From assembly GCA_945903265.1 (NCBI GenBank), contig CAMDNQ010000006.1, forward strand, positions 1 through 64,000: 64,000 bases of DNA. The letters run 5' to 3'. This document shows positions 31,542 to 40,717 of the stretch, in pieces (the stretch's first letter is position 1; the number at the start of each line of letters is the position of its first letter). Under the pieces are notes generated by a model, which was not told where the DNA came from, ran no database searches, and saw only the letters and a list, made by a program, of their open reading frames with translations. A program made the position numbers and the translations under genes. This DNA is from Candidatus Sulfopaludibacter sp. SbA3. Its GTDB lineage: Bacteria; Acidobacteriota; Vicinamibacteria; Vicinamibacterales; UBA2999.

Positions 31542-32958
31542 TCGGCTCAGTCTCGGAAAATTCGATGGTATCACGCGAGGTCCGGCCGTACCGCGCGGGC
31601 TCGGCGTGCGCCGGCGAGAGCGCCACGGCGGCCAGCGTGCAGAAGAGCAGCGCGTTGGCCGGCATCTGCAGGCTGAACTCGAAGACCTCCTGCACTCCTA
31701 CCGCCAGCAGCCCGACTGTCGCGCCCACGCGGATCCAGTAGCCGCGCGCTTCGTCGCGCGCCAGCCGAAGATTGCGCTGGACGGCGCGCGCGAACAGGCC
31801 AAGGGCGACGACGGCGGGAACGGCGACGAGCAGGCCGCCTTCCGCGAGGAGTTGCAGGTAATCGTTGTGCGCCTGCGCCAGGTGGAACTCGCGGTTCCGG
31901 GTCTGGAAGAACAGCATCGCGTCCGAGTAGGTGTTGAGCCCCGTCCCCGTCAGCGGAAAGTTCACCACGACCTGCCATCCATCGCGCCACGCGTCGAACC
32001 GGCTCAGAAGATTCCGGTCGTCCTGGAAGTTCTGCAGCAGCCGCGCGGGTCCGCGCCAGGCGACGCCCGTGAGGGCGACGGCGGCGATGGCCGCCAGCCC
32101 CGCGGCCCGCCGCGGAGCGCCGAGCTTCTCGCGCCGGAAGGCCAGCCACGCGAATGCCACCGAGGCCACCGCAAAGCCCGTGATCGCCGACCGCGACAGC
32201 GTCCAGAAGAGCGAGATGACCATCACGAAGACCGAGGCCGTCATCAGCACGATCCCGTTGGCTTCCGCCGACGAGAGCCAGTCGAACCGCCGCTGGCGCC
32301 CGGATTTGTGCGCGTGCGACCGGAGCGTCCGCTCGATCTGGCCGAAGAGCGCGCCGACCAGCAGACAGGTCGCCATGAGCATCCAGCCGGCAAAGTGGTT
32401 CCGGTTCACGAACGGGCCGAACATGTCGCCGCCGCCCTGCTGCGGCCGCCAGAACCCGTAAATGAGATTGCTGTTCACCAGGTATTCGCGGCTCAGGATG
32501 CCGAAGAGCGCCAGCGGCACGGCGAAGATGGCGAGCGCGCGCGGGACGTTGCGCAGTCGATGGCCGGTCAGGTGACCGCTGATGCCAATCAGGAAGAGCG
32601 CGAGCGCGCCGGCGGCCAGCAGCGCGATCCTCGTACTGGCCGGATTGAGCGTCAACGGCACCCAGGCGGCCGCGTCGCCGGCGAACGTGAGGCTGAAGGC
32701 GCCCAGCAGGCCAGGCGCGCGCGGGCTCAGGGCCGCCAGGAGATCGCGCGGCGCCGGTGCCAGCTGCAGCGCGATCGCGACACACACCGCCAGCAGGGCC
32801 CACCCGACCCTGCGCACGCGCGGCGTCGGCGACCGGCGCAGCAGCCCGATGGCGCCGATGAGCGCGGCGGCGCCGAACAGCGGCATGAACGCCCAGGGGT
32901 ACACCGCGCCGAATGCCAGCGTTCCGGCCGCAATCAGCGCAACGATCAGTCCGGCCAC
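31525..32958 (-). CDS. O-antigen ligase/polymerase (WaaL/Wzy superfamily)
   Basis: A 477-aa integral membrane protein with 10-12 helices. The large periplasmic loop holds FVNRNHFAGW, FPLTGTGLNTY and AHNDYLQLLAEGGL, motifs seen in the O-antigen ligase family, where an Arg and a His in the loop are needed to transfer glycan from undecaprenyl diphosphate. It may ligate the polymer to lipid A-core or to another acceptor. The GTG at 32958 overlaps the upstream GT-C gene by 13 nt. A separate Wzy-like protein lies at 46969-48285, so ligase is the better role here. Confidence 0.87.
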   Translation of the reverse strand: MAGLIVALIAAGTLAFGAVYPWAFMPLFGAAALIGAIGLLRRSPTPRVRRVGWALLAVCVAIALQLAPAPRDLLAALSPRAPGLLGAFSLTFAGDAAAWVPLTLNPASTRIALLAAGALALFLIGISGHLTGHRLRNVPRALAIFAVPLALFGILSREYLVNSNLIYGFWRPQQGGGDMFGPFVNRNHFAGWMLMATCLLVGALFGQIERTLRSHAHKSGRQRRFDWLSSAEANGIVLMTASVFVMVISLFWTLSRSAITGFAVASVAFAWLAFRREKLGAPRRAAGLAAIAAVALTGVAWRGPARLLQNFQDDRNLLSRFDAWRDGWQVVVNFPLTGTGLNTYSDAMLFFQTRNREFHLAQAHNDYLQLLAEGGLLVAVPAVVALGLFARAVQRNLRLARDEARGYWIRVGATVGLLAVGVQEVFEFSLQMPANALLFCTLAAVALSPAHAEPARYGRTSRDTIEFSETEPSGPLS

Positions 32959-34238
32959 TGGTGCGGATTGTAGGGGATCCGCCGCCGCGCGGCGAGCGCC
33001 GCGATGCCGACCGCGGCGTAGAAGAGCAGGACGAACTCCATGGGGACCCGGTAGCGCGTGGCGGGAAAGTAGACGACTGCCGCGGCGACGAAGACGACGG
33101 CAATCGCCCACAGCAGCGCATCGTCGCGCAGCCGGCGGCGCCGGAGCCAGATGCCGCCCAGCGCCGCCACGGCAATCACGACGTACGAGGTCGAATACGC
33201 TATCTCCTGCGCGACCGGCCTGGGCGCCGTCCCCTCGACGCGCAGCGTGCCGTCAGGCGCGAGGATGACCTGCGTGTCAGGCCCCGTGATGCGCACCGGC
33301 ACCAGCCTCGGCCAGAAGAAGTACGCGACGTTGCGCGCCTTCAGCCCCAGGATTTCGCCCGGCCGCGATCGCAGTTCCTCCCACGCCAGAGCCGTGAAGA
33401 ACTGATTCACGTCCCGGCTGCGCGAGAGGTCGAAGTACAGGCTGCCATCGGAGAAACGTGCCATGAGGTCCGGCCGTTCGCGGGCAATCATCGATTCCGC
33501 CCACTCTCCGAGGACGTCGATGTTGTACGCAGGCAAGACGTCGGCGGAATAGCGTGAGTTGCTCCTCAGGAGGTTCTCGCCGCTTCGCGTCGGCCAAATG
33601 GTGCCGCTGACGCGTGACGACCAGATCAACCACGGCAGCATGACGAGGAGCGCGGCAGTCGTCATCGCGCACGCCGCGGCCGGGCGGCGTCTGAACAGCA
33701 ACAGCCCGGGCGCGAGAAGAAGGAGCGGCCCGACCATCGATCGTGTCAGGACGGCCAGGCCCAGGCAGAGCCCCGCCATCGCCGCCCGGCTGGTCCCCGC
33801 CGGAGGAATCGCCAGGACCGCGAACGCCAGCAGCAGGACCGAGAGCAGCGAGAGTTCGTCGCCGGCCACCGCGTGGTGTACCAGGAGGGGATACACCGCG
33901 TACAGGCCCCCGGCGATCACCGCGGCGCGACGGTTGCCCGTCAGGATCTGCGTGAGCACGCACAGGAGTACGGCCCCGGTGGCGTCGATGGCCAGCTGCA
34001 GCAACTGGATCGCGACAAGGGTGTCACCCGTCAGCCATCGCCCGAACGCGACGAACATCGGGTACGCCGGGTCGTACATCGACGTCGCACGCCCGTCCAT
34101 GCCGATGAACCCGTGGCGGACGACGTTGTCGGCGACGAACCATTGATAGCCCTGATCGAACGGCGGTGCGCCGGCGATGAGGTACGCGACCCTCACCGCG
34201 GCCGCGACACAGTAGAGGAGCACGTGCGTCCGTGTCAC
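32946..34238 (-). CDS. GT39/ArnT-like membrane glycosyltransferase
   Basis: A 430-aa polytopic protein. The first periplasmic loop contains an Asp in PPFDQGYQWF and then MYDPAYPMF, matching the arrangement of dolichyl/undecaprenyl-phosphate-sugar-dependent mannosyltransferases (PMT/ArnT). A later periplasmic stretch has AYFFWPRLVPVRI. It probably moves a lipid-linked sugar to a glycan or lipid acceptor at the outer face of the membrane. It starts at GTG 34238 with a GTGA overlap onto the C-methyltransferase stop, linking it to the deoxysugar genes. Confidence 0.82.
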   Translation of the reverse strand: MTRTHVLLYCVAAAVRVAYLIAGAPPFDQGYQWFVADNVVRHGFIGMDGRATSMYDPAYPMFVAFGRWLTGDTLVAIQLLQLAIDATGAVLLCVLTQILTGNRRAAVIAGGLYAVYPLLVHHAVAGDELSLLSVLLLAFAVLAIPPAGTSRAAMAGLCLGLAVLTRSMVGPLLLLAPGLLLFRRRPAAACAMTTAALLVMLPWLIWSSRVSGTIWPTRSGENLLRSNSRYSADVLPAYNIDVLGEWAESMIARERPDLMARFSDGSLYFDLSRSRDVNQFFTALAWEELRSRPGEILGLKARNVAYFFWPRLVPVRITGPDTQVILAPDGTLRVEGTAPRPVAQEIAYSTSYVVIAVAALGGIWLRRRRLRDDALLWAIAVVFVAAAVVYFPATRYRVPMEFVLLFYAAVGIAALAARRRIPYNPHQWPD

Positions 34239-35488
34239 AGGATACGCACGGCCGGAACATAGGTGATCCATCGGCCGCCGCCCTCCTCGAACCATGCCTC
34301 CTTGGCGCGTATCTTGGCCTCATGGTTCCACGCGAAGAGCAGGGCGTATGCAGGCGGGTTCGATCGGAACGCGTCCGGAGGACGGACCTCGATGTGGGCG
34401 CCGGGCGTGAGCTTCCGCTGTTTCCCGGGCGTGACGTCGGCGATGTACTCGATGTCAGCCGGGCCGAAGCCGCAGTAATTGATGAGGGTCGCGCTCTTCG
34501 CCGTGGCGCCGTATCCAACGATCCGATGTCCGGCGGCTCGAAGACTCCGCACGGTTGCGGTCAGTTCGTCGCGAACGGCGGCGGCGCGGACCGCGAAGGC
34601 GGCATACGGCGCGAGGGAACCTGAGAGGCCCGACGCCGCTTCGCGCTCCAGCCACGCCGCCGACTCCGGGGTCGGGCGGTGCGCGCCGCGCCGCGCGAGC
34701 GTGTAGCGCAGTTCGCCGCCGTGTACCGGCTGCGGCGAGATGTCCACGATCTCGAAGTCGTGCATCGCGGCCAGGTGCTGCACCGACGCCGCCGAAAAAT
34801 AGAACACGTGCTCGTCATAGAACTGGTCGAGCGCGTTGGCCTCGAGGATGGCCCCGATGTACGGGTCCTCGAAGATGAAGAGGCCCTCGGGCGAGAGCAG
34901 CCGCCGCACGCCGGCAAACACCGAGTGGATGTCGGCGACGTGACAGATGACATTGGCGGCCACGATCGCGTCGGCGCGCCCGTGCTCCTGCACGATATCG
35001 GCGGCCGTTGCCTCCGTGAAGAACGCCTGCCTGACGGTCAGTCCCTTCCGCACGGCGTCGCCGACGACGTTGCCGGCGGGATCGAGCCCGAGGTGGCGGA
35101 TGCCCGCCTTCGCAAATCCCTCGAGCAGGATCCCGTCGTTGCACCCGATCTCCACGACGAACGGCGCGCCGCTTGTCACGCCGCCGTTCACGACGCCGGT
35201 TACGACGCCGCCCAGCCGCTGCTGTACCTCGCCCGCAAAACGCGCGAAGTGGCGCTGCATGCCCGCGGAGGTGGACGAGTAGTACGCGTACGTGTCGTGG
35301 AACATCAGCGCGTCGGGAACCCGCTCGCACAGCTGCACCATGCCGCAGCCGCCGCACCGGCCGGCGGCGAGATGGAAGAAGAACTCTCCGTCGATCTCCT
35401 CAGGGGTGATGAATGCGTCGGCGCGCGGCATCCGGCCGAACGACAGGAACGGCTCGATCGCCTGCTGGCAGACGAGGCAGGACGGCAT
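34235..35488 (-). CDS. NDP-sugar C-methyltransferase (TcaB9/EvaC type)
   Basis: A 417-aa three-domain enzyme. The N-terminal zinc-binding domain uses C4, C7, C45 and C48. The central SAM domain has VVEIGCNDGILLEGF (about 111-125). The C-terminal Methyltransf_14 domain has VGYGATAKSATLINY. H183, Y224, E226 and H227 fall at the same relative spacing as the active-site residues recalled for TcaB9, which methylates C-3 of a dTDP-4-keto-3-amino sugar. The neighbouring 2,3-dehydratase and aminotransferase genes fit this pathway exactly. The start is 12 nt after the aminotransferase stop. Confidence 0.9.
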   Translation of the reverse strand: MPSCLVCQQAIEPFLSFGRMPRADAFITPEEIDGEFFFHLAAGRCGGCGMVQLCERVPDALMFHDTYAYYSSTSAGMQRHFARFAGEVQQRLGGVVTGVVNGGVTSGAPFVVEIGCNDGILLEGFAKAGIRHLGLDPAGNVVGDAVRKGLTVRQAFFTEATAADIVQEHGRADAIVAANVICHVADIHSVFAGVRRLLSPEGLFIFEDPYIGAILEANALDQFYDEHVFYFSAASVQHLAAMHDFEIVDISPQPVHGGELRYTLARRGAHRPTPESAAWLEREAASGLSGSLAPYAAFAVRAAAVRDELTATVRSLRAAGHRIVGYGATAKSATLINYCGFGPADIEYIADVTPGKQRKLTPGAHIEVRPPDAFRSNPPAYALLFAWNHEAKIRAKEAWFEEGGGRWITYVPAVRIL

Positions 35489-35500
35489 GGGGGTGGGCCG

Positions 35501-36655
35501 CTAGAGGGCGACCGGCTCGCCGAGCACTTCGCCGAGCGCGCGGCACACCGTGTCCTGGTCGGCCTCGCCCAGCGTGGGATACATCGGCAGCGAGAAGATC
35601 TCGCGGGCGGCGCGCTCCGCCTCGGGAAAGTCGCCTTCGCGATACCCGAGATGCGCGTAGGCCGGCATCAGGTGCACGGGGTGCGGGTAGCTGACGTTCA
35701 GCAGCACGTTGTGCCGCGCCATCTCCGTCAGGAGACGATCGCGCTCCGGGTGCCGGGCCACGTAGAGGTAGTAGACGTGCGTGTTGCCGGGACGGACGGC
35801 CGGCAGGGTCAGCGAGGTGCCGGCGAGCGCGCGATCGTAGCGCGCGGCAATCATCTGCCGGCGGGCGATGTCCTCGTCGAGCCGCGCGAGCTTGATCAGC
35901 AGGATCGCCGCCTGGACCTCGTCGAGCCGCGCGTTGTAGCCGTCTTCGATCGCCGCGTACTTGAGCTTGGCCTCGCGCACGCCAGGCGCGCCCGTGCCGA
36001 ATCCCTCCATCCCATAGAACCGAAGACGCCGCACCCGGGCGTTCAGGCCGTCATCGCCGGTGACGATGATCCCGCCATCGCCGTAGGCGCCGAGCGTCTT
36101 GGTGGGATACAGGGAGAAGGCGGCGATCTCGGAGAGGGATCCGCAGCGGCGGCCCTGCCAGGTGGCGCCATGGCTCTGGGAGCAGTCCTCGAGCACTGGG
36201 ATGCCGCGTGCCTTCGCGATGCGGACGACCGGCGCCATGTCCACGCACTGCCCGAACAGGTGGACCGGTACGATGCAGGCGGTGCGCTCCGTGAGGGCGG
36301 CCTCGAGACGGCCGGGATCCATCAGATAGCTGGCCCGCTCGATGTCGACGAACCGCGGCGTGCCGCCGGCGTTGACGATCGCCGAGACGGTTGGCACCGC
36401 CGTGTTCGGCACCGTGACGACCTCGGATCCGGGACCGACACCGAGGGCCTTCAGCGCGATCGTCAACGCGTTGGTGCCGTTGTCCACACCGATGCCGTAG
36501 CTGACGCCGCAGTACGCCGCGAACCCTTCCTCGAAGCGCTGCACGTGGGGACCGAGGATCAGCTTGCCCGACTGGAACACGCGGTCTACCGCGTCGAGAA
36601 TCGCGGCGCGATCGCGGCGGTACTCCGCCAGGTAGTCCCAGACCTGGATGGGCAC
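35501..36655 (-). CDS. DegT/DnrJ/EryC1/StrS-family sugar aminotransferase
   Basis: A 384-aa PLP enzyme. The Schiff-base Lys is K186 in SLYPTKTLGAYGDGG; D157 (LEDCSQ) contacts the pyridine ring and GTNA (60-63) the phosphate. The family aminates keto groups of nucleotide-linked sugars with glutamate as donor. With a 2,3-dehydratase directly upstream (2 nt) and a C-methyltransferase directly downstream, amination at C-3 of a 3,4-diketo-2,6-dideoxyhexose (EvaB-like) is the most probable reaction. It starts at GTG 36655. Confidence 0.92.
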   Translation of the reverse strand: MPIQVWDYLAEYRRDRAAILDAVDRVFQSGKLILGPHVQRFEEGFAAYCGVSYGIGVDNGTNALTIALKALGVGPGSEVVTVPNTAVPTVSAIVNAGGTPRFVDIERASYLMDPGRLEAALTERTACIVPVHLFGQCVDMAPVVRIAKARGIPVLEDCSQSHGATWQGRRCGSLSEIAAFSLYPTKTLGAYGDGGIIVTGDDGLNARVRRLRFYGMEGFGTGAPGVREAKLKYAAIEDGYNARLDEVQAAILLIKLARLDEDIARRQMIAARYDRALAGTSLTLPAVRPGNTHVYYLYVARHPERDRLLTEMARHNVLLNVSYPHPVHLMPAYAHLGYREGDFPEAERAAREIFSLPMYPTLGEADQDTVCRALGEVLGEPVAL

Positions 36656-36657
36656 GC

Positions 36658-37980
36658 TCAGGCTCCGAACGGCAGGCAGGCGAGCAGCGCCCGCGCTTCG
36701 ATGTTCACGGTCCCGTACTGTCCGATCATGTGGCGCAGCTCGGCGGCGGTCATCCAGCGGTAGTCGGGATGCGGGTCGACAGCGGCGTCCTGCGGGAGCT
36801 CGACGGCCACCAGCGTCCGCTCGTCATGGTAGAAGCGCCCGCCTTCCTCCGACTGCACGGCGCGGAATCGCACCCGCTCCGCCGGCGCATGGACGATGTC
36901 GTCGAAGAACGGGGGCGGCGCGTCATGATTGCCGGGGATGCACTGCAGCGTCGGGCCGATGCGCACCTGCGATTCGCCCGGCTCGAGCGCGCCCCGGGCC
37001 AGAAAGCGCAGCGCGCCGTCACGCATCTGGCAGAGAAAACCGATGACGCCCCGGCCGACGCTTCGGACGAGCGGCTGATCCCAGCGGGGGACCTCACGGG
37101 TCGGCGCCTCGACAGAAATGCCGACGACCTCGAAATAGCGGCCTGTGACGTGCGAGAGGACATCGCCCTCGAGCCGCCAGTCCTCCACCGAACGCAGCGG
37201 CACCCGGTTCGCGGTCATCCAGTACCGGCGCTGCAGCGCGGCGAGCCACGCGAGCGTGCCGTTGATGGCCGCGGGGTCCACCGCAGCCGCACGGGCCGGG
37301 ATGCACGAGCACGACAGCACGCTCCGCGTATCGAGGTTCAGCGCATTGGCGTGCGCCGCCATCCGCCACAGCGACTCCAGCGTCATCCACCGGTAGTCGG
37401 GATGAGGCGTGACGTCGGCGCGCCGGACCGCGACGACCATGTTGCGGTTCCGTTTGCCGCAGTACCGCGCCCCCTGCTCCATCTGCAGCGTGTCGACGAT
37501 CACGGCACCGCGCGGCGGGTCGAGGAAATACTCCAGATAGGCGGGTCTGGTGCCCCCATGGACGCGGGTGTAATTGCTGTGCGTGGCCTGGACGGTCGGC
37601 GAGATCTGCGCGACGTTGACGTTGCCCGGTTCCACCTTCCGCTGCACGAGCAGCTGCCACCGCCCGTCCTCGACACACGCCAGAAGCCCGAGAATCCCAA
37701 TGTCCGATTGATCGATGATCGGCTGCATCCACGCCGCGTGCGCGCCGTGATTGGTGGTGACCCGGAGGCCTTCGATCGAAAAGAACCTTCCGCTCCGGTG
37801 CGTGAGGGTGCCCGTGTCGGGATCGAACGACCAGGAGGGCAGCGCGTCGAGCGGCACGCGCCGCACGTGGAGTCGCTCAGGCTTCTGCGCGTCCTCGAGC
37901 CAGGCCAGCGCAGCGGCGTCCGCCGCCGGGTCTGCCGGCGCGGGGCCATCGATGAGCGTTTCTGTCTCGATGTGGGTCAT
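36658..37980 (-). CDS. NDP-hexose 2,3-dehydratase (EvaA/TylX3 family)
   Basis: A 440-aa protein made of two repeats of about 200 residues. Each ends with PHPDYRWMT (LESLW in repeat 1, AAELR in repeat 2), and each has a YFEV/FFSIEG-type motif and an ISPTVQAT/IGPTLQCI core. This duplicated Nudix-like fold is specific to 2,3-dehydratases that remove the C-2 hydroxyl from dTDP-4-keto-6-deoxyglucose, the committed step to 2,6-dideoxysugars. Length and both domains are complete. It is the first gene of the sugar trio and starts at ATG 37980, 77 bp after the stop of the upstream membrane protein gene. Confidence 0.92.
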   Translation of the reverse strand: MTHIETETLIDGPAPADPAADAAALAWLEDAQKPERLHVRRVPLDALPSWSFDPDTGTLTHRSGRFFSIEGLRVTTNHGAHAAWMQPIIDQSDIGILGLLACVEDGRWQLLVQRKVEPGNVNVAQISPTVQATHSNYTRVHGGTRPAYLEYFLDPPRGAVIVDTLQMEQGARYCGKRNRNMVVAVRRADVTPHPDYRWMTLESLWRMAAHANALNLDTRSVLSCSCIPARAAAVDPAAINGTLAWLAALQRRYWMTANRVPLRSVEDWRLEGDVLSHVTGRYFEVVGISVEAPTREVPRWDQPLVRSVGRGVIGFLCQMRDGALRFLARGALEPGESQVRIGPTLQCIPGNHDAPPPFFDDIVHAPAERVRFRAVQSEEGGRFYHDERTLVAVELPQDAAVDPHPDYRWMTAAELRHMIGQYGTVNIEARALLACLPFGA

Positions 37981-38057
37981 CCGGCAACCGGCGCGTGTGG
38001 CAGCTGAGAGACGTCAGCACGCCGCCTCACTTCGTAGTGTAGATCGGGGGCGGACGA

Positions 38058-39251
38058 TCAGCTCGTCTCCCGCGCTGTGAGGATGGCCGCGCCGATCGAC
38101 GCGGCGCCAGAGGCCGCGGCAAATATCGCCTGATGAACGCGCGTGGGCTCTGTGTCGAGCACGAGCCAGTGGTGTAGTGACCCGAGCGCCAGCAGTGCGA
38201 CGAGCCAACCCATGCGACGCCCTCCCTCAGGCGTCGCGAACGCGCCGGAATCACGCAGCTGGATGCCCAGCGCCAGAAGCACGGGCAGCAGGCCGAGCGC
38301 GATGAGACGCGGCGCGTTGCCCGCGGTGACGTAGGGACCGGCCAGGATCGGCTGCGTCCAGATGCACGCGGCGGTCGTGAGTAGCAGCGCCGCCGGCGCC
38401 GCCAGCGTCCGGCGCTGTGCGGCAAGCCCCACGAAGACAGCCAGCGGCACGAGTACCGGGAGGACGATTCTCGCGGAAAAGCGGGCGAGCTCACCGGCGT
38501 CGAACTGCGTCGCGAACCAGACGATCGCTCCGTAGAGGTGCTCGGCGTTGGCGTCGACCGTCGAGACGTCCGCGACCAGGCGCGCGGTGCCCGCGTAGAC
38601 CGCGACGGCGATGGCCGCCGCGCCGCCGGCGAGTGCCGTGCGCCGGACGGGGGACAGCTCCCACCTCATCGGGTTCCGCCACAGCCAGAGAGCGATGGCC
38701 GGCAGCAGCAGGAGGCCCGACTGCCGGCTGAGGGATGCAAGCAGCTGCCCCGTCAAGACGAGTGCGGCGCCGTTCGAGACGCTGTTCGACAGGAGGCCCC
38801 GCAGCACCACTGCCAGGCCGACCACAAACCCGAGGTCCGGGATCATTTCCGGAAACGTCACGTACATCCGGAACGCCCAGGGGTTCAGCGCGAGGATCGC
38901 CAGGATAAGCATGGCGGGCCGATCCGGCACCCGCAGCGATCGGAGGATGCCGGCGGCGACAAGGAGGATGGCGAACTCGAGAGCAACGGCCGCCGCGCGG
39001 AAGAGCGCGTGCAGAGAGAGCGCCTCCGGAAGCACCGTATGGAGCACGCCGATGGCGTACGGGATGGCGAGCCGCTGTGTGTGCTGAAACGGAAGCACAC
39101 CATCACGCGGGAGATCGGGTGCCGCCTGGGCAACCCGGTAGTACGCGGCCGCGTCGCCGGGGATGCTGTCGGGCCCTGGCGGGCCCGCCCAGCGGCTGGT
39201 CGCCAAGACGGCGAGACAGAGTACAAAGGCCCACCGTGACGCGGGCTTCAT
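38058..39251 (-). CDS. Polytopic membrane protein, unknown function
   Basis: A 397-aa protein with an N-terminal signal-anchor and about nine further hydrophobic segments. The first periplasmic loop (containing PGDAAAYYRVAQAAPDLPRD) carries acidic residues, as in GT-C proteins, but no family motif is decisive. It starts at ATG 39251; in-frame codons upstream to 39431 are Arg/Pro-rich and unlikely to be translated. It lies between the hairpin downstream of the propeller gene and the 2,3-dehydratase gene, and may be the first gene of the minus-strand glycan operon. Confidence 0.72.
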   Translation of the reverse strand: MKPASRWAFVLCLAVLATSRWAGPPGPDSIPGDAAAYYRVAQAAPDLPRDGVLPFQHTQRLAIPYAIGVLHTVLPEALSLHALFRAAAVALEFAILLVAAGILRSLRVPDRPAMLILAILALNPWAFRMYVTFPEMIPDLGFVVGLAVVLRGLLSNSVSNGAALVLTGQLLASLSRQSGLLLLPAIALWLWRNPMRWELSPVRRTALAGGAAAIAVAVYAGTARLVADVSTVDANAEHLYGAIVWFATQFDAGELARFSARIVLPVLVPLAVFVGLAAQRRTLAAPAALLLTTAACIWTQPILAGPYVTAGNAPRLIALGLLPVLLALGIQLRDSGAFATPEGGRRMGWLVALLALGSLHHWLVLDTEPTRVHQAIFAAASGAASIGAAILTARETS

Positions 39252-39286
39252 GATGGCCAAAGGGAGAACGCTGGGGGAGCGGGAAC

Positions 39287-39312
39287 CGGACACCCGCGAG
39301 CGCGGGTGTCCG
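39287..39312. terminator. Strong GC-rich hairpin between two minus-strand genes
   Basis: Perfect inverted repeat with an 11-bp stem and 4-nt loop (CGGACACCCGC / GCGGGTGTCCG). It lies about 30 bp after the propeller stop (39344) and about 35 bp before the start of the next gene (39251). There is no T-run on either side, so it may be a Rho-dependent pause or an mRNA 3'-end stabiliser, not a classic intrinsic terminator. Confidence 0.5.
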
Positions 39313-39343
39313 TCAGGGAGCCGTGGCGGCGTGCGCGCCGTCG

Positions 39344-40717
39344 CTAGTCGTCTTCGTGCTCGCAGTCGCCGTCGTGCTTGTGGGAGCCGCCCTTGGGCGT
39401 GATCGGCTTGATCCGGATGTCGCCGTTCCACAGCGTGTCCGGCCCGGCCGAGTACCCGCTACCGGTCGTGATCGCGAAGACGTCCGGGCTGTTTCGACCC
39501 GACTTGCCGTTGTCGGCCACGCGGATCTCGTAGGTCGTCGCGGTCTTGCCGTCGAGCGCGTTGCCGCGGATGACGATCTCGTTGCCGACCTGAATCATCT
39601 CGGTCACGTCGAGGCAACGGATCTTGCGGCCCTTTTTCGTCGTGCCGTCTTGGACGTTGCACTGGCCCTTGAACCCGGACTTCGTCCAGCGGGCGTGCAC
39701 TTCAAAGTGAATGTTACGGTTGCCCGCAAGGTGGCCCGTGCCCTTCACGTACCACTTGCCGGCCACCGGCGGCGCGTCAGAGCAATTCCACTCGCCGCCC
39801 TCGCCGAGTACCGCGAGCTCGAAGCCGCCGTTGCCGACCGGCGCGCTGCAGCCCTGCACGGCGACATCCTGCGATACGTCGAACTCGATGACTTCGGCCT
39901 GCAATTCGTAATACGACGGAGTGGCGACCAGGTACACCTTGTTTCCAGCGAGCTGGAGCTGAATGGGCTGCGACGTTGGATCGGTTCCCGCCACCGGCAC
40001 CGTCGACAGCAGGGCAAGGTTCGGGAGGCCGCTCGTGTCAAGCGTCAGGAGCGTTTGACCATTCGCGTCGGTGACATAGGCTCTCGTCCCCGCGTCGTTG
40101 ATCTCGATTCCCCATGCTCCGGCGGCGATTCCGCACAGGTTCCCCGTTTCCGAAAAACTGCCGAGGTCAATAACCAGCACGCAGTCGCTCGCGGACACGA
40201 GGGCGTAGGCACCGTCGGGCGTGACCTCCACGTTGCCGTAGGGCCGGCTCAGCGGAAGCGAGGCAATCGCTTCGTTGAAGATGCTGTCGTCGTCGGAGTC
40301 GTCATCGGTCTCGGCTGCCACGAGGTCGATTTTGTGGAGCACGTCCCAGTTCGGGCTGCAGCCGATGGCGTAGCCGTAGAGCCCGTCAGGCGAGATCGCC
40401 ATCGCCTCGGTCCCATACTCGACCGGGATGACCGCGACTTCGGTGGCGGTCAGCGGATTCGTGATGTCGACGACCGAAATCCGCCGCGTATCCTGAAAGA
40501 CCTGCCCGTCCGGGCCGCACCCGAAGTCCCTCGCCCAGCTCGTCACGTACAGACGATTGGCGGTGTCCGTGCCGGCGGGGCCGACAAAAATATACGGATC
40601 GGACCGTGGCGTGACCGTAATCTGGTTCACCAACGCCTTTGTCGCGGTGCTGATGACCAGCACCTTGTTGCTGTTGTCGAGCGCGACGTACGCGTAGGCT
40701 CCGTCGGGTTCCTCCGG
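39344..40717 (-). pseudogene. YVTN-type beta-propeller protein, 5'-truncated
   Basis: A reading frame of about 457 codons encodes repeated beta-propeller blades: PDGAYAYVALDNSNKVLVIS, SPDGLYGYAIG and TPDGAYALVSASDCVLVID. A C-terminal beta domain (FEVHARWTKSGFKG, VIRGNALDG) follows, with a His/Asp-rich end. Such proteins are usually secreted, but no signal peptide or start is present. At about 40703-40717 the coding pattern ends abruptly and a glycosyltransferase fragment begins on the opposite strand. The codons upstream on the minus strand are merely antisense to it. The gene has lost its first part through rearrangement or mis-assembly. Confidence 0.75.

Noticed and set aside
34679-36763. 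A 694-codon plus-strand frame
   Set aside because: It lies antisense to the C-methyltransferase and aminotransferase genes, both with intact motifs. Its composition is that of a shadow frame.
34235-37980. Antibiotic (glycopeptide-like) biosynthetic cluster
   Set aside because: Apart from the sugar genes there are no NRPS, PKS or resistance genes. The neighbours are O-antigen ligase and membrane glycosyltransferases.
39323-40702. Upstream part of the plus-strand frame that ends in the glycosyltransferase fragment
   Set aside because: It is antisense to the propeller blades. Only the part after 40703 resembles a real protein.
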